Shown here: positions 16,986 to 24,489 of the stretch, in pieces
Numbering within the stretch: position 1 is the stretch's first letter
Layout of the letters: each line of letters starts with the position of its first letter
Assembly (NCBI GenBank): GCA_020442465.1
Contig: JAGRJY010000026.1
Span: 18,621 to 82,620 of the forward strand
DNA: 64,000 nt
Direction: 5' to 3'
DNA from: Lysobacterales bacterium
Lineage (GTDB): Bacteria; Pseudomonadota; Gammaproteobacteria; Xanthomonadales; Xanthomonadaceae
Program-made: the position numbers and the translations under genes
The notes under the pieces: generated by a model
Seen by the model: only the letters and a program-made list of their open reading frames with translations
Told to the model about the DNA's origin: nothing
Database searches by the model: none

Positions 16986-18445
16986 TCGAGCCGATGTACC
17001 TGCTGTGGCCGATGGCGCTGCCTGTGCTGGCGGCGGGTGCCATGGCGCTGCTGGGACGGTGGCCGAACGCACGTGATGCGGTCGCCCTGCTCGCAGGCGT
17101 GATGGTGTTCGGCATCGTGCTCGCGGGCTTCGAGCCGGTGCTGCATGGCGCACGCCCCGAGCTGCAGCTCTGGCAGATCGCTCCGGGGTTGACGATCAAG
17201 TTCGTCCTCGAGCCGCTCGGCATGCTGTTCCTGCTGCTTGCCTCGCTGCTTTGGCCGATCGCGACCGTCTATTCCATCGGTTACATGCGCGGCAACAGCG
17301 AGTCGAACCAGACCCGCTTCTTCGCCTTCTTCGCACTGTCGCTGGCCGCCACCTTCGGCATCGCCTTGGCGGGCAACCTGCTCACCCTGTTCGTGTTCTA
17401 CGAGCTGCTGACCCTGCTGACCTTCCCGCTGGTCACCCACGCCGGCAACTCGGCGGCGCGAGCCGGCGGGCGCACCTACCTCGGCATCCTGATGGGCTCG
17501 TCGGTATTGCTGTTCCTGCCGGCGATCGTGTGGATCCACTTCGCTGCCGGGCACACCGATTTCGTCGCTGGCGGAATCCTCGCCGGGCACGTCTCCGAGA
17601 CGGGCGCTGCACTGCTGCTTCTGCTCTGCGTACTCGGCGTCGGCAAGGCCGCGGTGATGCCGATGCATCGCTGGCTGCCGGCGGCGATGGTAGCGCCGAC
17701 GCCGGTGTCGGCGCTGCTGCACGCGGTCGCCGTGGTCAAGGCCGGCGTATTCACCGTGACCAAGCTGGTGATCTACACCTTCGGCACCGAGTTCCTCGCC
17801 AGCATCCCTGCCGAACGCCTGATGGTCTACCTGGCCGGTTTCACCGTCATCGCCGCCTCCGCCGTGGCGTTGCGCCAGGACAACATCAAGCGTTTGCTTG
17901 CCTATTCGACGATCGGCCAGCTTTCCTACATCGTGCTTGCTGCGCTGGTGCTGACGCCGCTGTCGGAAATCGGTGCGGCGGTGCACATCGTGGCCCACGG
18001 CTTCGGCAAGATCACCCTGTTCTTCGTCGCCGGTGCGATCTATGTCACCGCGAAGAAAACCGAGGTGTCGCAGCTCGACGGCATCGGCCACCGCATGCCG
18101 TGGACCATGACCGCGTTCGCGGTGGGTGCGCTGAGCATGATCGGGGTGCCGCCCACCGCGGGCTTCGTGTCGAAGTGGTACATGATCGCCGGCGCCTTCC
18201 AGAATGACCTGTACTTCGTGCTTGGCGTGCTGGTGATCTCCACCGCGCTGAATGCCGCGTATTTCCTGCCCATCATCCACCGCGCCTTCCTGCGTCCGGA
18301 GAACGTGCCGCCCAAGCGCGAGCATGGCGAGGCGGCCTGGCCGATGGCCGCGGCGCTGGTGACCACCGCGACGCTGACGATTGCCCTGTTCGTGTTCAAC
18401 GGCACCCTGGTGGCGCTGGAGAAATCCCTGGTGAATCTGCCATGA
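16982..18445 (+). CDS. Second antiporter-like (NuoL/M-type) subunit
   Basis: The 487-residue membrane protein has about 14 helices and the full proton-translocation motif set. These are FVFYELLTLLTFP (TM5 Glu), GVGKAAVMPMHRWLP with Lys222 and His229, APTPVSALLHAVAVVKAG (TM8 Lys), and GVPPTAGFVSKWY. The APTPVSALLHA segment is closer to NuoL/MrpA N-terminal halves than to mrpD, so it may fill the place of the missing MrpA N-terminal antiporter unit. It lacks the long lateral helix and C-terminal domains of MrpA. Four-base overlaps link it to mrpD and to the small membrane gene. Confidence 0.87.
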   Translation: MIEPMYLLWPMALPVLAAGAMALLGRWPNARDAVALLAGVMVFGIVLAGFEPVLHGARPELQLWQIAPGLTIKFVLEPLGMLFLLLASLLWPIATVYSIGYMRGNSESNQTRFFAFFALSLAATFGIALAGNLLTLFVFYELLTLLTFPLVTHAGNSAARAGGRTYLGILMGSSVLLFLPAIVWIHFAAGHTDFVAGGILAGHVSETGAALLLLLCVLGVGKAAVMPMHRWLPAAMVAPTPVSALLHAVAVVKAGVFTVTKLVIYTFGTEFLASIPAERLMVYLAGFTVIAASAVALRQDNIKRLLAYSTIGQLSYIVLAALVLTPLSEIGAAVHIVAHGFGKITLFFVAGAIYVTAKKTEVSQLDGIGHRMPWTMTAFAVGALSMIGVPPTAGFVSKWYMIAGAFQNDLYFVLGVLVISTALNAAYFLPIIHRAFLRPENVPPKREHGEAAWPMAAALVTTATLTIALFVFNGTLVALEKSLVNLP

Positions 18446-18762
18446 GCGTGCACGACCGAACTCAGACCGAAGCGCCCACGCCCTGGCTGAGCCGGCCGCA
18501 GTCGATCCGTGTGCTGTGGATCGGGTTCGCGGTGGTGTTGGCACTGACCGTGCTGGCGCAGCTGTTCGTCCACCTGCACGCGCACTTCGCCCTGGAAGCG
18601 CTGTTCGGCTTCAACGCGCTGTACGGATTTCTTTCCTGCGTCGGCATGGTCGTGTTCGCCAAGGGCTTGGGCTTCCTGATCAAGCGCAGCGACGACTACT
18701 ACGGCACCGACGAGACGGACGCCACCGGCACGCCGGACGGCGCAGGTGAAGGCGATGATTGA
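18442..18762 (+). CDS. Small two-helix membrane protein of the antiporter operon
   Basis: The 106-residue protein has two predicted helices: IRVLWIGFAVVLALTVLAQL and FGFNALYGFLSCVGMVVFAK. A positive segment (KGLGFLIKRSDDYY) and a very acidic C-terminal tail (TDETDATGTPDGAGEGDD) follow. I know no named family for it. Its ATG overlaps the stop of the second antiporter-like gene, and it overlaps the start of the third, so it is almost certainly translated as part of the complex. A role as a linker or assembly subunit is inference only. Confidence 0.8.
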   Translation: MSVHDRTQTEAPTPWLSRPQSIRVLWIGFAVVLALTVLAQLFVHLHAHFALEALFGFNALYGFLSCVGMVVFAKGLGFLIKRSDDYYGTDETDATGTPDGAGEGDD

Positions 18763-20440
18763 GCTCGCCTTTCCACCGGCCTTCATCCTCATCCTCGGCG
18801 CGGTGCTGATCGGCCTCGCGCGCCCCGGGCTGCGCCCGGCGATCGTGCTGCTGGCGCCGGTCGTGACCCTGTGGGCGATCTGGCGACTGCCCGACGGCGT
18901 GCTCTTGACCACCCAGTTTCTCGGCTACGACATCGAATTGGTGGAAGCCAGCGCACTGCGCCGGTTGTTCGCCACCATATTCACCATCATGGCGTTTGCC
19001 GGCGGCCTGTACGGGCTGAAGCAGTCGAAGTGGTACGAGCTCGCGGCCGGGTATGCCTACGCCGCCGGCGCAGTGGGCGTCAGCTTCGCCGGCGATTTGA
19101 TCACCTTGTTCCTGTTCTGGGAATTCATGGCGATCTTTTCCACCGTGGTGGTGTGGTGTGGCGGCACCGAAGCCGCCCGCCGGGCCGGCGTGCGCTACGC
19201 GATCATGCATCTGATCGGCGGTGTCGTGCTCAAGATCGGCATTGAAGGGATCATGGTGCACACCGGATCGATCGAGATCGAAGCGCTCAACTTGGCCAGC
19301 TGGGACGCCTGGATCGTGCTCGCCGGCGTGCTGATCAACGCCGCGGCGCCGCCGGTCAGCGCCTGGCTGGCCGATGCCTATCCCGAGGGCAGCCCGTTCG
19401 GCACCGTGTTCCTCTCGGCCTTCACCACCAAGACCGCGGTGCTGGCGCTGATCCTGCTGTTCCCCGGCGCCAAGGTGCTGATCTGGATCGGCCTGTTCAT
19501 GGTGTTCTACGGCATCGTCTACGCGCTGCTCGAGAACGACATGCGGCGCATCCTCGCCTACTCGATCGTCAACCAGGTCGGCTTCATGGTGACCGGTATC
19601 GGCATCGGCACCGAGATGGCGCTCAACGGCGCGGCAGCGCACGCCTTCGCCCACATCATCTACAAGGCGCTGCTGCTGATGAGCGCGGGTGCGGTGCTGT
19701 TCCAGACCGGTCGGCGCAAGTGCAGCGAGCTCGGCGGTCTGTACCAGTCGATGCCGGTCACCGCGGTGTGCGGCATCATCGGCGCGCTGGCGATCTCCGC
19801 GTTTCCCTACACCAGCGGTTTCATCAGCAAATCGATGATCTCGCAGGCTGCCGCCGACGAGCATCTGGCGCTCGTCTGGTATCTGCTGACTGCGGCGTCG
19901 GCCGGGGTGTTCCTGCATGCCGGCATCAAGTTTCCGTGGTTCGTGTTCTTCCAGAAGGACTCCGGTCTGCGTCCGCCCGATCCGCCGTGGAACATGCAGG
20001 CAGCGATGATCCTGTTCGCCGTCGCCTGCATCGGACTCGGTTGCTTTCCGCAGCTGCTCTACGGGCTGCTGCCCTTCGCCGTGGACTACGAGCCGTACAC
20101 GCTGGCCCACGTGGTCAGCCAGTCGCAGCTGCTGCTGTTCTCCGGCCTGGCGTTCTTCCTCCTGCTGCCGATGCTGAAGCGCACGCCGACCATCACCCTG
20201 GATGTCGACTGGCTTTGGCGCGTCGCGGCGCCGCGTCTGTGGGCCCTGCTCGTACGTGCCTGGGCCGCAGCCATGGGCGCATTGTCCTCGGTGCTGCAGC
20301 AGGCAATCGAACAGCTCGCCCATGCCCGATTCGCGGAGGCGGGGCACCGCAAGGTGCTGGCCCGGGCGTGGCCGACCGGCAGCATGGCCCTGTGGGTGCT
20401 GGTGGTACTGCTCGGTTTCCTCACCCTGCACTGGTTCTGA
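18755..20440 (+). CDS. Third antiporter-like subunit (NuoM-type, altered TM7)
   Basis: The 561-residue protein has about 14 helices plus a long C-terminal extension with helices and a hydrophilic stretch (HARFAEAGHRKVLARAWP). It is related to MrpD/NuoM (FLFWEFMAIFSTVVVW, LLENDMRRILAYSIVNQVGFM, AFPYTSGFISKSMI). The key TM7 motif is changed: where the other two subunits have GKAAVMPMH or LKLALFPLH, this one reads INAAAPPVS. The lysine is therefore replaced by Asn195 and the histidine by Ser202, while the TM8 lysine (TTK) is kept. The ATG at 18755 was preferred to GTG 18746 because AGGTGA is well spaced before it. It is last in the operon. Confidence 0.87.
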   Translation: MIELAFPPAFILILGAVLIGLARPGLRPAIVLLAPVVTLWAIWRLPDGVLLTTQFLGYDIELVEASALRRLFATIFTIMAFAGGLYGLKQSKWYELAAGYAYAAGAVGVSFAGDLITLFLFWEFMAIFSTVVVWCGGTEAARRAGVRYAIMHLIGGVVLKIGIEGIMVHTGSIEIEALNLASWDAWIVLAGVLINAAAPPVSAWLADAYPEGSPFGTVFLSAFTTKTAVLALILLFPGAKVLIWIGLFMVFYGIVYALLENDMRRILAYSIVNQVGFMVTGIGIGTEMALNGAAAHAFAHIIYKALLLMSAGAVLFQTGRRKCSELGGLYQSMPVTAVCGIIGALAISAFPYTSGFISKSMISQAAADEHLALVWYLLTAASAGVFLHAGIKFPWFVFFQKDSGLRPPDPPWNMQAAMILFAVACIGLGCFPQLLYGLLPFAVDYEPYTLAHVVSQSQLLLFSGLAFFLLLPMLKRTPTITLDVDWLWRVAAPRLWALLVRAWAAAMGALSSVLQQAIEQLAHARFAEAGHRKVLARAWPTGSMALWVLVVLLGFLTLHWF

Positions 20441-20554
20441 GGCAAGCTCGCTCGAGGCATCGCCGCGGCGCAATGGATCGACGACAACGCCCAGTCAGGT
20501 AGATGGAACGGATGGTTGTGCCCGCTTGCCGGGCGGTGGTGCACGACGGAGCGA

Positions 20555-21949
20555 TCAGCCCAGGACGAACCAGCACACCACGGTGATCACCGCGATGCCG
20601 AACAGGTCGGCTGCCAGGCCATGGCGCATCATCGTTCGCCCGCAGACCTCGCCGGTACCGAAGGCGATCGCGTTGGGTGCGGTGGCCACCGGCAGCATGA
20701 ATCCGCAGCTGGCGGCGAGCACGGCCGGCACCATCAGCAGGGCGGGATCGACTTCGGCGGCCTGGGCCGCGGCCGCCAGCAGGGGCATCAACAGCACCGC
20801 CGCGGCGGTATTGCTGGCGACCTCCGACAGCGCCGTCACCAGCGCCACGATGATCGCGATCTGCAGCAGCAAGGGCAGCTCGACCACGCCGCGCAGGCGA
20901 TGCGCCACCCAGTCGGACAGGCCGGATGATTCGAAGGCCGTGGCGAGGGCGATGCCGCCGCCGAACAGGATGAGTGCGCCCCAGGGAATGCGCTCTGCGT
21001 CCTGCCAGCGCAGCAGCGGTCGTCCCGGATCACCGGACGGCGTGAGCGCCATCGCGATCACGCCGAGCAGGGCCACGCTGGCGTCGTTGGCCGTGCCCAG
21101 CCCGAGCCAGGTCTTCCAGCCGCCGAACGGCTCGCTACGGGTCACCCAGGCGAGGGCGACGAGGGCGAACACGCCCAGCACACGGCGTTCCGCCGGACGC
21201 CATGGCCCCAGGGCAGGCAGCCTGGCAGGCGGCGAGTCGGCGAGCCCGCGGCCCAGCCACCACGCGATGGCAGGCACCAGCAGCAGCACCGTCGGCAGGC
21301 CGAAACGCATCCAGTCGGAAAAGCCGAGCGCGGTGCCGCTGGTCTGCGTGTACACCTGCATGAACACCAGGTTCGGTGGCGAGCCGATCGGAGTGCCCAG
21401 GCCGCCGACGCTCGCCGCGTAGGCGATGGCGAGGATCAGCGGCGCCGCGAGACGGCGCTCGGGGTAGTCCTTGACGATGGCCATGGCGACCGGAACCAGC
21501 ATCAGCGTGGTGGCGGTGTTGGAAATCCACATCGAAATCGCCGCGGCGGCAAAGGCGAATCCGTAGACCAGGCGCTGCCCGCTGTTGCCGCCAAACAGGC
21601 TCACCATGCCGAGGGCGAGGCGACGGTGCGCGCCGTTGGCTTCGAGTGCCGCGGCCAGCATGAAGCCGCCCGCCAGCAGCAGGATCAGCGGATTGCCGTA
21701 GGCCTCGGCCACTTCCTTCGGCGTGAGGACGCCGAGCAGGGGCAGCAGCGCCAGCGGGATCAACGATGTGATGGCGTGCGGTGCCGCGTCGAGCATCCAC
21801 CAGGCTGCGCACCAGGCGGTCAGCCCGGCGGTGAGGCAAGCGGCTGCGGGCAGTCCACCGGCGGCAGCCAGCCAGGCGCCGATCGCCATGACCACCGGGC
21901 CGGCCAGCAGCGGGATCGGGCGCAGTCGGTATTCGGGCTGGGCGTGCAT
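20555..21949 (-). CDS. SLC13/DASS-family anion (dicarboxylate) permease
   Basis: The 464-residue inner-membrane protein has about 12 helices and the DASS signatures. The first half has the SNT motif (MWISNTATTLMLVPVAMAI) with GTPIGSPPNLVFM. The second half has the paired SNT-like SEVASNTAAAVLLMPLL with LPVATAPNAIAFGTG. These loops bind Na+ and the carboxylate of succinate, malate or similar anions; sulphate or another anion is possible. The start at 21949 begins directly before the first helix; the longer frame upstream is Arg-rich. It converges on the mrp operon (114-base gap with no clear terminator) and is divergent from the lipase gene. Confidence 0.89.
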   Translation of the reverse strand: MHAQPEYRLRPIPLLAGPVVMAIGAWLAAAGGLPAAACLTAGLTAWCAAWWMLDAAPHAITSLIPLALLPLLGVLTPKEVAEAYGNPLILLLAGGFMLAAALEANGAHRRLALGMVSLFGGNSGQRLVYGFAFAAAAISMWISNTATTLMLVPVAMAIVKDYPERRLAAPLILAIAYAASVGGLGTPIGSPPNLVFMQVYTQTSGTALGFSDWMRFGLPTVLLLVPAIAWWLGRGLADSPPARLPALGPWRPAERRVLGVFALVALAWVTRSEPFGGWKTWLGLGTANDASVALLGVIAMALTPSGDPGRPLLRWQDAERIPWGALILFGGGIALATAFESSGLSDWVAHRLRGVVELPLLLQIAIIVALVTALSEVASNTAAAVLLMPLLAAAAQAAEVDPALLMVPAVLAASCGFMLPVATAPNAIAFGTGEVCGRTMMRHGLAADLFGIAVITVVCWFVLG

Positions 21950-22260
21950 GGCGCGACCATAGCGCAAGCGACGTGCAGACGTCCCCCGGGAACGGAAACG
22001 GCGCAGACGGGCCATTCGGCGCCGCAGGACGCCGCGATTCCGCGCTGCGCACCGGGGCGCATGATCAAACTGACTGTTAAAGCCGAGACGGCCGCCCGGA
22101 GCGTGGGAACGATTGCGCGTGTAACGATGCGGCCCTGATGCTGCAACGCAGCAAATTCGGAACATCGCAAACGTTGTTAAAGAAGCGTTGCATTCGTGCA
22201 AATGCGATACCTATGATAGGCCCCGGTTCCATTTCCGCTTTCCGCCAGAAGGAAACGATC
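21950..22260. other. Divergent intergenic region between permease and lipase genes
   Basis: This 311-base divergent spacer has no supported ORF. Its right half (about 22060-22260) is visibly more AT-rich than the surroundings and contains the candidate lipase promoter and an overlapping palindrome (next entry). A promoter for the minus-strand permease must also lie here but was not identified. Confidence 0.6.
22188..22217 (+). promoter_or_regulatory. Candidate promoter and overlapping operator-like palindrome for the lipase gene
   Basis: TTGCAT (22188-22193) and TATGAT (22212-22217) are 18 bases apart, and the latter ends 43 bases before the lipase ATG, which has AAGGAA as RBS. The -35 overlaps a perfect palindrome TTGCA-TTCG-TGCAA (22188-22201), and a second palindrome GCATT-CGTGCA-AATGC overlaps it (22190-22205). 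This arrangement fits a repressor site, but no regulator is assigned. Confidence 0.45.
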
Positions 22261-24468
22261 ATGCAGGCTCGATTGACCCTGTCCTTGGTGCTGTCCTCGC
22301 TGCTCGTCGCGGCGTGCAGCAGTTCAAGCAACAGCCCACGCGCGGCAGACACACCACCGGCCAACAACAACAACGGAACGCCGGTCACCAGCGTCATTTC
22401 GGCCTGCTTCGACCCCGCGGTGGGTCTCGCCGTCGGACAGCCGTGTCGTGGTCTGTTCCCGCTGCCCAACAATCTGGCGCTCTCGGGAACCACCGACCTC
22501 ACGCTGAACATCAAGCCTGACGGTGCCGGTGCCAACTTCGGCGATCCGCAGACAGCGCTCAGCACGCTCGACGGCTGGAGCACCGTATCGCCGATGAGCA
22601 TGTCGTTCAGCACCTCGCCCGCGACCAACACCCTGGTGCCCGGACAGACCATCCGTGTGTTCGAGGTGGGCCTGAGCGGACCGGGTGGCGGCGTGACCAG
22701 CGTCGTGCGCGAGCTCGCCGCCGGTGCCGAGTTCGTCGTCGCGAAAGCCGCCTCGGACACCACCGGTCGCACGGTGGCCATCGTTCCGACCTCGCCGCTG
22801 AAGCAGTTGACCTCCTACCTGGTGCTGGTCACCAACGGCATCACCGACGCCACCGGCAACGACGTCACGCCGGATCAGACCTACTTCCTGACCAAGCGCA
22901 CGTCGCCGCTGTGCGTGAACGGGCAGAGCACCGAGCCGCTGCTGCCGGCTTCCAGCGCCTGCGCGCTCGAGCCGCTGCGTCAGCTGACCAATTCGCACCT
23001 TGGTGCAGCGATCGCCGTGGGCATCGACCCGGACGACGTGGTGGTGTCCTGGGTCGCCACCACGCAGAGCATCTCGCCGGTGCTGCAGGCCGTGCGCAGC
23101 CGGGTGACCGCCGCGCCGACGGTGATCGCGCCGACCGGGCTGAACACCAGTGCAGCGGGTCTGCCGCCGGTGGCCGACATCTACGTCGGCTTCATTGCCC
23201 TGCCGTACTACCTGGTGCCGCCGTCGGCATCGAACCCGACCGGCCCGCTGACCGGCTTCTGGCGCGCCGCGCCGGGTGCCTACGTGCCGCCGTTCAACCA
23301 GTTCGGCCTAAATCCGACCTCGACCAACATCACCGCGTTCAATCCGTTCCCGGTGGCCAACGCGACCGTGCAGGTGCCGGTGCTCATGACCGTGCCCAAC
23401 GCGAACAGCCAGCGCACCAAGCCGGCCTCCGGTTGGCCGCTGGTGATCTTCCAGCACGGCATCACCCGCAACCGCACCGACATGCTCGCCATCTCGGCCA
23501 CGCTGGCCAACCAAGGGTTCGCGGTGGTTGCGATCGACCAGCCGCTGCATGGTGTGTCGCCCGGCAACTCGGACTTTGCCACCGTCGCGCCGTTCTACGT
23601 GAGTGCCGGCAATCCGCTGACGGCGCCGCTGTTCGCCGCCGGGGTGCGCGAGCGCACCTTCGACGTCGACTACGTCAGCAACACCACCGGCGCACCGGGT
23701 CCTGACGGCACGCCGGATGCTTCGGGCACCCATACGATCAACCTGACCTCACTGCTGACCTCGCGCGACAACCTGCGTCAGGCAGTCGCCGACCTGTTTG
23801 TCCTCGCGGTGTCGGCTCCGGGTATGGACATCGACGGAAACGGCGCTGGTGACTTCGACGGCTCGCGTCTGAGCTTTGTCGGCCAGTCGCTGGGTTCGAT
23901 CGTCGGCACGTCCTTCCTGGCCATCGAGCCCACCGTCAACGTCGCCACCCTGTCGGTGCCCGGCGGCGGCATCGCCGGTCTGCTCAATGGTTCGCCGACC
24001 TTCGGGCCGCGCATCCGCGCCGGCTTGGCGGCCGCAGGCGTGCAGGCGGGCACGCCGACCTTCGATCAGTTCCTGGGTGCTGCCCAGCAGGCGCTGGACT
24101 CGGTGGATCCCATCAACTATGGCTTCGCTTCCGCGACCAACGCCATCCTGCTGCACGAGGTGGTAGGCAGTGCTGAAAACGACCTCCTGCCCGATCAGGT
24201 GATTCCGAACTCGGTCGCGGGCTTCCCGCTGTCGGGCACCGAGCCGCTGATCCGCGCGCTCGGATTGCCGTCGATCACCGGTACGGTGCAGAACGCGAAC
24301 GGCGTCCGCGGAGCGGTCCGGTTCCTCGCTGGCGAACATGGCTCGCTGCTCAGCCCCAGCGCCTCGCTGCAGGTGACCGGAGAGATGCAGTTCGAGATGG
24401 CCAGCATGGCGGTCTCGAACGGCGCCCAGGTCGTCGTCCAGAACCCGACCGTGATCCGTACCCAGTAA
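22261..24468 (+). CDS. Lipase-type lipoprotein (bacterial virulence factor lipase / VolA-like)
   Basis: The 735-residue protein has a lipoprotein signal with lipobox LVAAC (Cys19), followed by a Ser/Asn/Pro-rich linker. The N-terminal domain resembles the bacterial virulence factor lipase N-terminal family (CFDPAVGLAVGQPCRGLFPLPNNL). The alpha/beta-hydrolase part shows IFQHGITRNRTDM (oxyanion region), AIDQPLHG and the nucleophile elbow GQSLG with Ser543; a late AGEHGSLL may provide the His. Known relatives include Vibrio VolA, a surface-exposed lysophospholipase lipoprotein; transferring that activity is inference. No +2 Asp follows Cys19 (Ser is present), which fits outer-membrane sorting. 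It heads the DUF1302/DUF1329/YCF48/MMPL cluster. Confidence 0.85.
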   Translation: MQARLTLSLVLSSLLVAACSSSSNSPRAADTPPANNNNGTPVTSVISACFDPAVGLAVGQPCRGLFPLPNNLALSGTTDLTLNIKPDGAGANFGDPQTALSTLDGWSTVSPMSMSFSTSPATNTLVPGQTIRVFEVGLSGPGGGVTSVVRELAAGAEFVVAKAASDTTGRTVAIVPTSPLKQLTSYLVLVTNGITDATGNDVTPDQTYFLTKRTSPLCVNGQSTEPLLPASSACALEPLRQLTNSHLGAAIAVGIDPDDVVVSWVATTQSISPVLQAVRSRVTAAPTVIAPTGLNTSAAGLPPVADIYVGFIALPYYLVPPSASNPTGPLTGFWRAAPGAYVPPFNQFGLNPTSTNITAFNPFPVANATVQVPVLMTVPNANSQRTKPASGWPLVIFQHGITRNRTDMLAISATLANQGFAVVAIDQPLHGVSPGNSDFATVAPFYVSAGNPLTAPLFAAGVRERTFDVDYVSNTTGAPGPDGTPDASGTHTINLTSLLTSRDNLRQAVADLFVLAVSAPGMDIDGNGAGDFDGSRLSFVGQSLGSIVGTSFLAIEPTVNVATLSVPGGGIAGLLNGSPTFGPRIRAGLAAAGVQAGTPTFDQFLGAAQQALDSVDPINYGFASATNAILLHEVVGSAENDLLPDQVIPNSVAGFPLSGTEPLIRALGLPSITGTVQNANGVRGAVRFLAGEHGSLLSPSASLQVTGEMQFEMASMAVSNGAQVVVQNPTVIRTQ

Positions 24469-24489
24469 GCCAAGACCGAGGACCCGACA

